This document shows, one piece after another, positions 1 through 7,127 of a stretch of 14,585 nucleotides of DNA. Position numbers and translations under genes: made by a program. The notes beneath the pieces are model-generated. The model saw nothing but the letters and a program-made list of their open reading frames with translations. It was not told the DNA's origin and did not search any database. Source of the stretch: Micavibrio sp. UBA1672. Its GTDB lineage: Bacteria; Pseudomonadota; Alphaproteobacteria; Micavibrionales; Micavibrionaceae. Location of the stretch: positions 1-14,585 of the forward strand of contig DCKO01000118.1 of NCBI GenBank assembly GCA_002320665.1, read 5' to 3'. The stretch's first letter is position 1; each line of letters begins with the position of its first letter.

Positions 1-305
1 GAATGGTATGGTACACCGCACATATTAATGGCTTGATCTTGTGATTTTCCCCGTTTGGTAAGGGTTATATCCAAAATTTCGGCGGCGATAAGCGCGTCAT
101 CATAGAATAATTCATAAAAGTCACCCATGCGATAGAAGAGCAGGCAGTCAGGATGATCTTCCTTAATGACGTGGTATTGCGCCATCATGGGCGTATGTCC
201 CTGCTCAATGAAGCGATTCATACGCGCCTCTGTAATGTCAGGGTCAGGGGTAAATTGATGATCCGGTGATGTCTGTTTTAACGCATTAGGCATGCGTCTA
301 GTCAT
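1..305 (-). CDS. mutS: DNA mismatch repair protein MutS, N-terminal part (runs off the left edge)
   Basis: MutS recognises mismatches and small loops in DNA and starts methyl-directed or nick-directed repair. I translated the minus strand by hand: 101 complete codons are present with no stop before the window edge. The N-terminal mismatch-binding domain is clear: TPMMAQYHVIKEDHPDCL (residues 38-55) leads into LFYRMGDFYELFYDDA (56-71), which contains the Phe-X-Glu mismatch-probing motif at F63 and E65. LDITLTKRGK and NMCGVPYH follow as in the family. About 30 residues precede the usual MutS start, so a downstream ATG at residue 5 or 29 (MNRFIEQGH) is possible; I kept the first ATG, but neither has a strong ribosome site. 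Only 57 bases separate it from the dut stop, on the same strand, so it may be co-transcribed with coaBC-dut or use a weak promoter in that AT-rich gap. The ATPase domain lies outside the window. Confidence 0.95.
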   Translation of the reverse strand, partial: MTRRMPNALKQTSPDHQFTPDPDITEARMNRFIEQGHTPMMAQYHVIKEDHPDCLLFYRMGDFYELFYDDALIAAEILDITLTKRGKSQDQAINMCGVPYH

Positions 306-362
306 ACGATATCAAGTGCAATGTGAAAACAAATTTTTAAATAAAATTGAGCCTGAAATACT

Positions 363-848
363 TCAATCAACGCCAGTTGACCCAAAACCGCCTTCACCGC
401 GGCCTGCGTCTTCTTCAAGTTCTTCTACAATTTGCCAGTCAACATGGGTGTAGCGCTCAATCACCATTTGGGCGATGCGCATGCCGCGTTGAACTGTGAA
501 AGGCTCTTGGCCGTGATTTATAAGGATAACTTTGATTTCACCGCGGTAGTCAGCATCAATCGTGCCGGGGCTATTTAGAACAGTAACACCGTGATTGATT
601 GCAAGGCCAGAGCGAGGTCTAATTTGTGCTTCAAAGCCATGGGGGAGAGCAATTGAAAGGCCTGTTGGTATTAAAGCGCGTTCACCCGAGCCGATTTCAA
701 TGGCTTCTTCAAGCGCTGCAGTAAGGTCCATACCGGCAGAATGAGCTGTTGCATAGGTTGGTAATTTAAGACCGACTGCATGTTCTAATGGCTTTAGAGA
801 GACCTGAATATCGTCCTCGTTAATAATTTTGTTTTTATTGTCAGTCAT
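363..848 (-). CDS. dut: Deoxyuridine 5'-triphosphate nucleotidohydrolase (dUTPase)
   Basis: The enzyme hydrolyses dUTP to dUMP and pyrophosphate, keeping uracil out of DNA and supplying the precursor for thymidylate. At 161 residues it is a complete trimeric-type dUTPase with all five motifs: AGMDLTA (38-44), PRSGLA (78-83), GTIDADYRGE (95-104, with the presumed catalytic Asp at 100), RGMRIAQMV (121-129) and the C-terminal GRGEGGFGSTG (149-159). It has an N-terminal extension of about 20 residues. Its start sits 13 bases after the coaBC stop, and a good ribosome site (AAGGA, 6 bases before the ATG) fills that gap, so the two genes are almost certainly one transcript. The coaBC-dut pairing is widespread in Proteobacteria. 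Confidence 0.97.
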   Translation of the reverse strand: MTDNKNKIINEDDIQVSLKPLEHAVGLKLPTYATAHSAGMDLTAALEEAIEIGSGERALIPTGLSIALPHGFEAQIRPRSGLAINHGVTVLNSPGTIDADYRGEIKVILINHGQEPFTVQRGMRIAQMVIERYTHVDWQIVEELEEDAGRGEGGFGSTGVD

Positions 849-861
849 AACTGTCCTTAAC

Positions 862-2079
862 TCATTGTTTTAATATGTAACTATTTATCTTTTCAGTTAG
901 CTTTAATGCTATCTGCTTTTTGGAAACAGTATCCCAATCTTCGATTTCGTTGTTTTGTTTCACGAAATATATATGGCTTTTGTCCTGCCCAAAAGCTCTT
1001 TCTTGTCCGTTTTCGTCTTTTCCTACCAGATTGGCTAAAATCCAGTCACACCTCTTATTTTCAAGTTTTTTTATGGCATTTTTATGAAGGTCTTCTGTTT
1101 CTGCGGCAAAGCCAATAATCAGTTCTGGGCGGTTTTTAGGTAAATTCGCCAGCGTTTTTAAAATATCCGGATTTTCAATAAAGTCTATGGTTTGCTTCTG
1201 CGTTTTACCCGTTTTTTTAATTTTTTGCTCTTTCGGGTCTTTCGCGCGCCAATCGCTGATGGCGGCAGAACATATGGCGATATTTGCAGGCAGGTTACTT
1301 ATGCATGCTTCCAGCATTTCTTGGGCTGTATTTACGTGGATGACCTTTATATTTTGTGGTGACTGCAGATTTGTAGGGCCACTAACCAGTGTGACTTCTG
1401 CGCCGGCATCTCTTAAGGCTTCAGCTATAGCATAACCTTGTTTTCCTGATGATCTATTACCTATAAACCTTACAGGATCAACAGGTTCATAGGTTGGTCC
1501 CGCTGTGATCAGGACTTTTTTTTTAGCTAGTGGTTTGTCGCCAAAAAATGTGTAAATTGAACTATATATGTCGTCTGGTTCACTTAGACGCCCTAAACCC
1601 TTTTCGCCACAGGCCATATCGCCACTTTCAGGACCGATAAAGTGGATATTTCGGTTTTTAAGTGTTTCTATATTGGCTTGTGTAGCAGGGTTGTCCCACA
1701 TCTCAGGGTTCATAGCCGGTGCAATCATAATAGGCTTATTTGAGGCTAGTAAGGTGGTGCTCGCAAGGTCATTGGCCAAGCCATGTGCCATTTTAGCCAT
1801 GATATCAGCGCTAGCAGGAGCTACTAGTATAAGATCGCATTCACGGCTCAGGCGAATATGACCCATTTCAGTTTCATCTGTAAGTGACCATAAGTCCGTA
1901 TAGACCTTGTTTTGACTTAATGATGCAACGCTCAAAGCAGTGATAAATTGCTCGGCAGCTTTTGTCATGACACATGTCACGTTTCCACCATCTTTGCGGA
2001 TCAAGCGGATCAGGTCCAGCACCTTGTAGGCCGCAATGCCCCCTGATATTATGAGTAATATTTTTTTATCTTTAAGCAT
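862..2079 (-). CDS. coaBC: Bifunctional phosphopantothenoylcysteine decarboxylase / phosphopantothenate-cysteine ligase
   Basis: This fused enzyme makes 4'-phosphopantetheine for coenzyme A: the C-terminal CoaB domain joins cysteine to phosphopantothenate using CTP, and the N-terminal FMN-dependent CoaC domain decarboxylates the product. The CoaC half (about 1-180) shows the flavoprotein start ILLIISGGIAAYK, the active-site His74 in MGHIRLS, the PAMN motif at 121-124 and the catalytic Cys157 in MACGEKGLGRL. The CoaB half (about 187-405) shows ITAGPTYEPVDPVRFIGN, NRSSGKQG (208-215), SAAISDWR, a KIKK stretch (286-289) matching the family's conserved Lys, and IGFAAETED. Length (405) is normal. 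The ribosome site is weak (AAAGAAAA region). A hairpin lies about 25 bases upstream of the ATG, so any promoter must be close to it or upstream of it. Confidence 0.97.
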   Translation of the reverse strand: MLKDKKILLIISGGIAAYKVLDLIRLIRKDGGNVTCVMTKAAEQFITALSVASLSQNKVYTDLWSLTDETEMGHIRLSRECDLILVAPASADIMAKMAHGLANDLASTTLLASNKPIMIAPAMNPEMWDNPATQANIETLKNRNIHFIGPESGDMACGEKGLGRLSEPDDIYSSIYTFFGDKPLAKKKVLITAGPTYEPVDPVRFIGNRSSGKQGYAIAEALRDAGAEVTLVSGPTNLQSPQNIKVIHVNTAQEMLEACISNLPANIAICSAAISDWRAKDPKEQKIKKTGKTQKQTIDFIENPDILKTLANLPKNRPELIIGFAAETEDLHKNAIKKLENKRCDWILANLVGKDENGQERAFGQDKSHIYFVKQNNEIEDWDTVSKKQIALKLTEKINSYILKQ

Positions 2080-2104
2080 TTAATTTTCTTTTATACTGAA
2101 ATAA

Positions 2105-2132
2105 AGCCCCGATGCAATAAGCAGACGGGGCT
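2105..2132 (-). terminator. Rho-independent terminator-like hairpin between the acidic membrane protein gene and coaBC
   Basis: Read on the minus strand, AGCCCCG pairs perfectly with CGGGGCT (7 base pairs, five of them G-C pairs). A further TGC/GCA helix sits inside, separated by small unpaired bases, and closes on TTATT. The second arm is followed at once by TTATTTCA, a T-rich tail. This is the expected layout of an intrinsic terminator for the gene ending at 2172. The coaBC start is only about 25 bases beyond the hairpin, so it may also act as a leader structure or attenuator for coaBC if that promoter lies upstream. Confidence 0.75.
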
Positions 2133-2171
2133 CTATATATACAATTCTATATTAATAGATTACGAAAAGAC

Positions 2172-2771
2172 TTAATTTTCAGTTTTAACAGGGGCTTTTG
2201 TATCTATGTTTCCAATTGCTTCTTCTGCTGTATCTGTAACGTTTTCAATAGCTTCCGTTGCATTTTCAATTATTGTTGTTTCTTCTGCGCCAGCAGCGGG
2301 TTCCGTGTCTTCTACAGCAGGAGTAGAGTCTTGTATTTCAGCTGTTTCATCGCTCATTTTTTCAACGGGCGTATCAAGGGAAGGAATTTCTTCACCTTCT
2401 GTTGATATGATGGAGCTTTCATCTGAAAATTCCACTACTTCGCCTGCTTCAGAGTAGTCTAAGGGTTTATTATTCTTAATAATTGGTTCGTTCTGAATTT
2501 TTTCGAGGGCATTTTTCATCTCGACGACTTCTTCTTTTACTTCGGTAATTGTGTTACCGGCTGTTTCTTTGATGTCATCCAGAGACTGAGACATTGTTTC
2601 CGCATCAATGCCCAAATCACTTTTGTTACCACCAGCAGCAGGTTCGATGCCTGCAATGTTATTGAGCGTTCCAGTAGGCTTGGCAACCATATCGTAAATT
2701 GCAAAAATTGCAATTAAGCCAATCGCAAGAACTGCGGTTGAATAAAAAATAGACTTTGTAAAATTGCTCAT
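2172..2771 (-). CDS. Unrecognised single-pass, acidic membrane-anchored protein
   Basis: I do not recognise a family. The 199-residue product has a short N-terminus (MSNFTKSIFY), one hydrophobic segment at about residues 8-27, then a hydrophilic tail rich in Glu, Asp, Thr, Ala and Ile. Residues about 58-95 look able to form a helix or short coiled coil. Residues 110-190 are low-complexity and strongly acidic, ending in amphipathic-looking stretches such as ATEAIENVTDTAEEAIGNI. There is no cysteine, no lipobox and no obvious catalytic motif. The segment looks like an uncleaved anchor; a lysine sits before it (K6), consistent with a cytoplasmic N-terminus and a periplasmic tail, but this is inference. 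The gene is well supported: a good ribosome site (GGAAGG) lies 8-10 bases before the ATG, a sigma70-like promoter lies upstream, and a terminator follows. It stands between ubiE and coaBC, where ubiB is found in many alphaproteobacteria, but shows no UbiB kinase-like features. Confidence 0.8.
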   Translation of the reverse strand: MSNFTKSIFYSTAVLAIGLIAIFAIYDMVAKPTGTLNNIAGIEPAAGGNKSDLGIDAETMSQSLDDIKETAGNTITEVKEEVVEMKNALEKIQNEPIIKNNKPLDYSEAGEVVEFSDESSIISTEGEEIPSLDTPVEKMSDETAEIQDSTPAVEDTEPAAGAEETTIIENATEAIENVTDTAEEAIGNIDTKAPVKTEN

Positions 2772-2830
2772 TTTAAGACCTTCCTTATGCGCTTTTAATG
2801 TAACGCTTCTATTTTCCCTGAATAGCGGCG

Positions 2831-2860
2831 ATAATGCACCACAGCATTCCTTGGTGTCAA
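2831..2860 (-). promoter_or_regulatory. Sigma70-like promoter for the acidic membrane protein gene
   Basis: On the minus strand a perfect -35 hexamer TTGACA (2855-2860) is followed after 18 bases by CATTAT (2831-2836), which matches four of six -10 positions. With a 17-base spacer the -10 would be GCATTA. The expected transcript start lies roughly 50 bases before the ATG at 2771. Alphaproteobacterial housekeeping promoters often keep a strong TTGAC and a weaker -10, which fits. Confidence 0.6.
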
Positions 2861-2873
2861 TAAAAATGTGTAA

Positions 2874-2894
2874 CTCTAATGCAATAGGTTAGAG
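2874..2894 (-). terminator. Weak candidate terminator after ubiE
   Basis: On the minus strand CTCTAA and TTAGAG form a perfect 6-base-pair stem with a 9-base loop just after the ubiE stop. A T-run (ATTTTTATT) begins about six bases after the stem rather than directly, and the stem is AT-rich, so termination would be inefficient. It lies immediately upstream of the TTGACA promoter of the next gene. Confidence 0.35.
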
Positions 2895-2901
2895 AGGGTA
2901 T

Positions 2902-3666
2902 TTAATGTTTCTGGCCTTGATGAACCGCAGCAATTCCCGCGCTGAAATTAGTATATTTTACGCTTTTGAATTCGGCATTTTCCATGCGCTTTGCCAGTTT
3001 TTTTTGTGTGGGAAACTTTCGAATGCTTTCAACCAGATATTGGTAGCTCTCGCGGTCATTTGTGATTTTTTCACCCATGAACGGGATAAAAGCATAAGAA
3101 TACGCATCATAGGCTTTTGCTAGTGCTGGTGGGCGCACATGAGAAAATTCAAGGCAAAAGAACTTGCCGCCCGGGCGCAGGACGCGGAATGCTTCTTTTA
3201 GGGCGGTGTCGATATGGGTGACATTACGGAGGCCAAATGCGATTGTATATATATCAACGCTAGAATCCGGTAAGGGAAGTGATTCGGCGTTGCCTGTGAT
3301 CCAGTTAAAGTCATGAATCCAACCTTTATCTATGGCACGATCACGGCCAACAGAAAGCATATTATTATTTAAATCACAAAGGGTTATGTTTGCTTTCGAA
3401 CCTGTTTTCTTGCGAATTCGAAAGGCAATATCACCTGTGCCGCCGGCCACATCCAGATAATCAACAGGGCGGCCGTCAATTGTTGCCCGTGGTCGGATTA
3501 TGCGAATGAAACGATCTTTCCAGAGGCGGTGAATGCCCGCCGACATCACATCATTCATTATGTCGTAACGATCAGCAACAGAATCGAATACGCCGACGAC
3601 TTTTCCGGTTTTTTCCTCTGGTGAGACATTCTTTTCCCCAAACCAGTGACTTTCTGGATTTTGCAT
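2902..3666 (-). CDS. ubiE: Ubiquinone/menaquinone biosynthesis C-methyltransferase UbiE
   Basis: UbiE uses S-adenosylmethionine to methylate the quinone ring, converting 2-polyprenyl-6-methoxy-1,4-benzoquinol to its methylated form, and demethylmenaquinol to menaquinol where that is made. The 254-residue protein is complete. It shows the N-terminal YDIMNDVMSAGIHRLWKD (34-51), the SAM-binding LDVAGGTGD (71-79), the acidic end of motif II in TLCDLN (95-100), NAESLPLPD (126-134), the family signature FGLRNVTH (144-151), RVLRPGGKFFCLEFS (161-175) and SYQYLVESIRKFPTQ (207-221). The start is supported by a perfect AAGGAG ribosome site ten bases before the ATG (3677-3682). It diverges from murJ with only 37 bases between the two start codons. 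No ubiB follows; the downstream gene is the unrecognised acidic membrane protein. Confidence 0.96.
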   Translation of the reverse strand: MQNPESHWFGEKNVSPEEKTGKVVGVFDSVADRYDIMNDVMSAGIHRLWKDRFIRIIRPRATIDGRPVDYLDVAGGTGDIAFRIRKKTGSKANITLCDLNNNMLSVGRDRAIDKGWIHDFNWITGNAESLPLPDSSVDIYTIAFGLRNVTHIDTALKEAFRVLRPGGKFFCLEFSHVRPPALAKAYDAYSYAFIPFMGEKITNDRESYQYLVESIRKFPTQKKLAKRMENAEFKSVKYTNFSAGIAAVHQGQKH

Positions 3667-3703
3667 GATGTTTTTTCTCCTTGCTTGATGTATTGATTAG
3701 CAT

Positions 3704-5254
3704 ATGAAACTTGCAAAAGCTATGGCTACTGTTGCGGGGATGACAGGTTTATCCCGTATTGCCGGATTCGTTCGCGATATCCTGACAGCCGCGTATTTGG
3801 GGGCGGGGCCAGTTGGTGATGCTTTCTTTGTGGCTCTAAAGCTACCGAATTTTTTCCGTCGTGTGACCGCAGAGGGGGCTTTTAGTATAGCCTTTGTACC
3901 GCTTTATTCCAAAGCGATTGAAAATGAAGGGCGGGACAAAGCTGATCAGTTCGCCAGTAATGCCTTTATGATTATGCTATGTACCTTAAGTGTCTTTACG
4001 GTATTGGTTATGGCTTTGATGCCCTTTGTGATTATGGGGATTGCGCCGGGCTTTACGGGGGACGAGTTGCGGCAACCTCTGGCGATTGAATATAGCCGGA
4101 TAACCTTTCCGTATCTTTTATTGATGTCGCTCACGGCTTTGCTGGGTGGGGTATTGAATGCTCTGGATCGGTTTGCGCCTTTTGCCTTTGCGCCTGTGCT
4201 GTTTAATGTGACGTTGATTGTATCACTTTTGCTCTCGGGGTACTTCGAGAATGCGGGCTATGCTATGTCTTGGGGGATATTAGCGGCAGGTGTATTTCAG
4301 CTTGTTTTCTTATGGATGGCTGCGATGCGGAATAATGTGCGTATTCGCTTTCAAAAGCCAGTCTTGGATGAAAAGGTCAAGCGTGTGTTTAAGCTGATGG
4401 GGCCGGCGATGATCGGGGCGGGAGTGATGCATATCAATCTTTTTGCCGATTTGATTATTGCTTCGCTGCTGGATGGAGGCTCTATCTCTTATCTTTATTA
4501 TGCGGATCGTTTGAACCAGCTTCCCTTGGGTGTTGTTGGGATTGCTGTGGGTACGGCTTTGTTGCCTATGCTGGCACGGGCGATGGAAAAAGAAGATAAA
4601 AGCGAAAGCCGGAATTTATTTAACCGTGCTTTGGAATATTGCTTGCTTTTGGCACTTCCTGCAGCCGTAGCACTTGCTATGATTCCGGTTCAACTCATCA
4701 CAGTGCTATTCGAGCGTGGGGCGTTTACCACCAGTGACAGTCTTATGACTTCTAATGTTTTGGCGGCTTATGCAATTGGGTTGCCTGCTTATATTACAAT
4801 CAAGGTTTTTTCTACGGCGCATTGGGCGCATGAGGATACGGTAACACCTGTAAAAATATCGGTTGTGGCGACGCTACTTAATATTATCATGAGTATTATT
4901 CTGATCCAGTTTATTGGTGTTGTTGGTATTGCTGTGGGGACGGCTATTGCTGGCTGGTTACAATTTGCGGCACATATTCATTATCTCAAAGATCACTCAT
5001 CGGCGAAGCTGGATAAGCAGTTTAAATTGGTGGTCGGTAAAATAGTAATGTGCTCTGTTGTGATGGGGGTAGGGCTACTAGGTTTATCATTATTGCTTGA
5101 TAATTATATATTTAGTGATGTTTTTTTAATTAAAGTATTAGCTTTGGGCGCTCTTGTTGTTTTTGGAATAATTATTTATGGGGCTTTAATTTTGGGCACG
5201 AGGGTAGTAAAACTCTCCGATATTAAGAAATACATATTGAAAAAAGGCACTTAA
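3704..5254 (+). CDS. murJ: Lipid II flippase MurJ (MviN)
   Basis: MurJ is a MOP-superfamily inner-membrane transporter that flips the peptidoglycan precursor lipid II to the periplasm. The 516-residue protein is rich in hydrophobic segments throughout, consistent with about 14 membrane helices. The functionally important residues of the E. coli protein are present at the same or nearly the same numbers: S17, R18, R24, D25, D39, R52, R53 and E57 in SRIAGFVRD, GDAFFV and FFRRVTAEGAF, and D268-R269 in YYADRLNQLPLG. Matching of this numbering supports the chosen ATG, although no clear ribosome site precedes it. The gene ends five bases before trpS, so the two are probably one transcript. The murJ-trpS adjacency is common in alphaproteobacteria, where glnD often precedes murJ; here murJ instead follows the divergent ubiE. 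Confidence 0.97.
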   Translation: MKLAKAMATVAGMTGLSRIAGFVRDILTAAYLGAGPVGDAFFVALKLPNFFRRVTAEGAFSIAFVPLYSKAIENEGRDKADQFASNAFMIMLCTLSVFTVLVMALMPFVIMGIAPGFTGDELRQPLAIEYSRITFPYLLLMSLTALLGGVLNALDRFAPFAFAPVLFNVTLIVSLLLSGYFENAGYAMSWGILAAGVFQLVFLWMAAMRNNVRIRFQKPVLDEKVKRVFKLMGPAMIGAGVMHINLFADLIIASLLDGGSISYLYYADRLNQLPLGVVGIAVGTALLPMLARAMEKEDKSESRNLFNRALEYCLLLALPAAVALAMIPVQLITVLFERGAFTTSDSLMTSNVLAAYAIGLPAYITIKVFSTAHWAHEDTVTPVKISVVATLLNIIMSIILIQFIGVVGIAVGTAIAGWLQFAAHIHYLKDHSSAKLDKQFKLVVGKIVMCSVVMGVGLLGLSLLLDNYIFSDVFLIKVLALGALVVFGIIIYGALILGTRVVKLSDIKKYILKKGT

Positions 5255-5259
5255 GAGCG

Positions 5260-6264
5260 ATGAAACGTATATTATCGGGCATGCAACCAACCAGTCAGCT
5301 TCACCTTGGGAATTATCTCGGGGCGCTTAAGAACTGGGTGTCTTTTCAGGATAAGCAAGATACGGAATGTCTGTATTGTGTAGTTGATTTGCATGCTATA
5401 ACTGTGGCGTATGAGCCAGAAGTGTTAAAAAAGGCTAGTCTAGAGATTGCAGCGGCTTATATTGCGGCCGGGATTGATCCGAAAAAGTCGACGATCTTTG
5501 TTCAATCTGCTGTACCAGAGCATTCGCAGCTTATGTGGCTTTTAGGGACTATGGCGCAGATGGGTAAGCTTCAGCGTATGACCCAGTTTAAGGATAAGGC
5601 GGGCAAGAATGCTGAGCGCGCTGGGTTGGGGCTTTTCGCTTACCCTGTGCTAATGGCGGCAGATATCTTGATTTATAAGGCGACGCATGTGCCTGTGGGG
5701 GAGGACCAAAAGCAACATCTTGAGCTAACGCGGGATTTGGCTTCGACGTTTAATACAAAGTTTGACATTGATTTCTTCCCACATCCGGAGCCTGTTATTA
5801 CTGGCCCTGCGCCGCGCGTAATGTCTTTACGTGATGGAACGAAGAAAATGAGTAAGTCCGAGCCTTCTGATATGTCGCGGATTAACTTAACGGATGATGC
5901 AGATACAATTTTGAAGAAAATCAAAAAGGCGAAGACCGATCCTGAGCCTTTACCGGATAGTCTTGAAAGTCTTGAGGAGCGGCCTGAGGCGCTAAACCTG
6001 ATTACGCTTTATGCTGCTTTAGCTAATGAGGCTAAGGAAGATAGCTTGAAGCGCTTTGCGGGAGAATCTTTTTCTGTGTTCAAGCCTGCTTTTGCTGAAC
6101 TTGTGATTGAAAGTTTTGCACCTATTACAAATGAAATGAATAAACTAATGCAAGATATTGATCAGGTTCAAAAAATTGTTGATTCTGGATCGGAAAAGTC
6201 GCGTGATATCGCTGCGCCAGTTTTAAGAGATGTTCATAAAATTATGGGGCTTTCTGCTTTATAA
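5260..6264 (+). CDS. trpS: Tryptophanyl-tRNA synthetase
   Basis: This class I aminoacyl-tRNA synthetase charges tRNA-Trp with tryptophan using ATP. The 334-residue protein is full length. The HIGH-type motif is in QLHLGNYLGAL (13-23), the substrate pocket region in AYPVLMAADILIY (127-139) and GEDQKQHLELTRDLA (147-161), and the KMSKS loop is intact at 196-200. The opening RILSGMQPTS is typical of bacterial TrpS. Its start is five bases after the murJ stop, with only a weak AAGAG-like ribosome site, so translation may be coupled to murJ. No strong terminator hairpin was seen in the 90 bases that follow. Confidence 0.97.
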   Translation: MKRILSGMQPTSQLHLGNYLGALKNWVSFQDKQDTECLYCVVDLHAITVAYEPEVLKKASLEIAAAYIAAGIDPKKSTIFVQSAVPEHSQLMWLLGTMAQMGKLQRMTQFKDKAGKNAERAGLGLFAYPVLMAADILIYKATHVPVGEDQKQHLELTRDLASTFNTKFDIDFFPHPEPVITGPAPRVMSLRDGTKKMSKSEPSDMSRINLTDDADTILKKIKKAKTDPEPLPDSLESLEERPEALNLITLYAALANEAKEDSLKRFAGESFSVFKPAFAELVIESFAPITNEMNKLMQDIDQVQKIVDSGSEKSRDIAAPVLRDVHKIMGLSAL

Positions 6265-6354
6265 TTCTGGATAAAGGAAGAACTTATTTGCTTTTTTTGC
6301 CCAGACATAGCAGAATGTGCCCATAACTAATAACTGACCGAGGTTTGCGTAACC

Positions 6355-7014
6355 ATGCATTTGATTTTTAAGTTTTGTCTTACCGTTGCCGTCTTGTTGA
6401 CGTTTTCATTCTCTCCAGCCAAAGCCGAAATTTTTTACATTGAGGATCAGGACGGACGTTTTTCAGTTTCTTTCCCTGATTTATGGCGTATTACAAGCAA
6501 TATGAAGCCAGATGATCAGTTAACTGTGATGGGGCCAGGTAAAAATGATTTGGCAATGTGTCGTGTGCGCGTTCGTGAAGAAGGGCGTTTCAAGATTTAT
6601 CCTCAAACTCAGTTTGCTGATGAACTTCAGAAAGTTGCAGTTAGCCGGGACTTTTGGGATAAATATTTAGGTCAGTATGATAATCATATTATTGAAGCTA
6701 TGCAGGATGAATCTGGGCTGGGTCGTGGTTATGCCAGCATGGCCGAAGCGACTTACCGCACAACTGAGGGCGTTGTGGCTGATAAGCATGCAATCCTTTT
6801 TGCTTCACTCTATGGTGATCACATTTATATTGTTGAGTGTTCAACACAAGAAGTGCATTTTGAAAAATGGCGTCAGGCCTTTATGGGTATTATTAAATCC
6901 ATAGACTTTGAAAAAGCTTTTGAAGAGCCAAAGCAGGGGCATTATCGTAACTTCACCAAGGATGATAGTGTTCGTATTCAAAGCGATGAGCATAATGGAG
7001 TTTATAAATTTTAG
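6355..7014 (+). CDS. Exported protein of unknown function (219 residues, PsbP-like pattern possible)
   Basis: I cannot name the family. Residues 1-24 form a classic Sec signal peptide: a Lys in the early part, a hydrophobic core (FCLTVAVLLTFSFS), and a likely signal peptidase I site after AKA (24). The mature part of about 195 residues starts EIFYIEDQDGRFSVSFPDLWRI; the phrase 'FSVSFPDLW' resembles the opening of PsbP/Mog1-fold or DUF1795-like proteins, but this is a guess from pattern only. Two cysteines remain in the mature protein (C69 and C162) and could form a periplasmic disulfide. The C-terminal 30 residues are polar. The ATG has a moderate GAGG ribosome site about 11 bases upstream. 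It lies 90 bases after trpS and is closed by a strong hairpin at 7052-7075, so it may be transcribed alone or as the tail of murJ-trpS. Location is predicted periplasmic. Confidence 0.8.
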   Translation: MHLIFKFCLTVAVLLTFSFSPAKAEIFYIEDQDGRFSVSFPDLWRITSNMKPDDQLTVMGPGKNDLAMCRVRVREEGRFKIYPQTQFADELQKVAVSRDFWDKYLGQYDNHIIEAMQDESGLGRGYASMAEATYRTTEGVVADKHAILFASLYGDHIYIVECSTQEVHFEKWRQAFMGIIKSIDFEKAFEEPKQGHYRNFTKDDSVRIQSDEHNGVYKF

Positions 7015-7051
7015 AAGATATGATCTTTTAAAAAATATACTGTAAATATCT

Positions 7052-7075
7052 AAGAGCGCTTATCAAAGCGCTCTT
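7052..7075 (+). terminator. Strong intrinsic hairpin after the exported-protein gene
   Basis: AAGAGCGCTT (7052-7061) and AAGCGCTCTT (7066-7075) are a perfect 10-base-pair inverted repeat around a 4-base loop (ATCA). The tail GTTATATGA is only modestly T-rich, so as a rightward terminator it is strong in stem but imperfect in tail. On the other strand the arms are followed by AGATATTTACAG, which is less terminator-like. It separates the exported-protein gene from the permease gene and overlaps the most upstream in-frame TTG of the latter. Confidence 0.7.
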
Positions 7076-7115
7076 GTTATATGAGGGGTTCTCAGGCATC
7101 CTTGAGAGTATTAGC

Positions 7116-7120
7116 GGGAG
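7116..7120 (+). promoter_or_regulatory. Ribosome binding site that decides the TTG start of the permease
   Basis: GGGAG, seven bases before the TTG at 7128, is a near-ideal Shine-Dalgarno match. The other in-frame candidates (TTG at 7074, ATG at 7155) have none comparable, and the 7074 start falls inside the stem of the upstream hairpin. Confidence 0.7.
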
Positions 7121-7127
7121 ACCAGAC

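Noticed and set aside
906..1861. Three rightward open frames (906-1118, 1187-1435, 1568-1861)
   Set aside because: They lie antisense to coaBC, whose motifs are unambiguous, and their products show no recognisable features.
2206..2457. Rightward 83-residue Ser/Val-rich frame antisense to the acidic membrane protein gene
   Set aside because: Its composition is the mirror of the acidic low-complexity region. The leftward gene has a promoter, ribosome site, membrane segment and terminator.
7074..7127. Extension of the permease to the TTG at 7074
   Set aside because: The start would sit inside the stem of a perfect hairpin, has no ribosome site, and adds residues not expected for the family.
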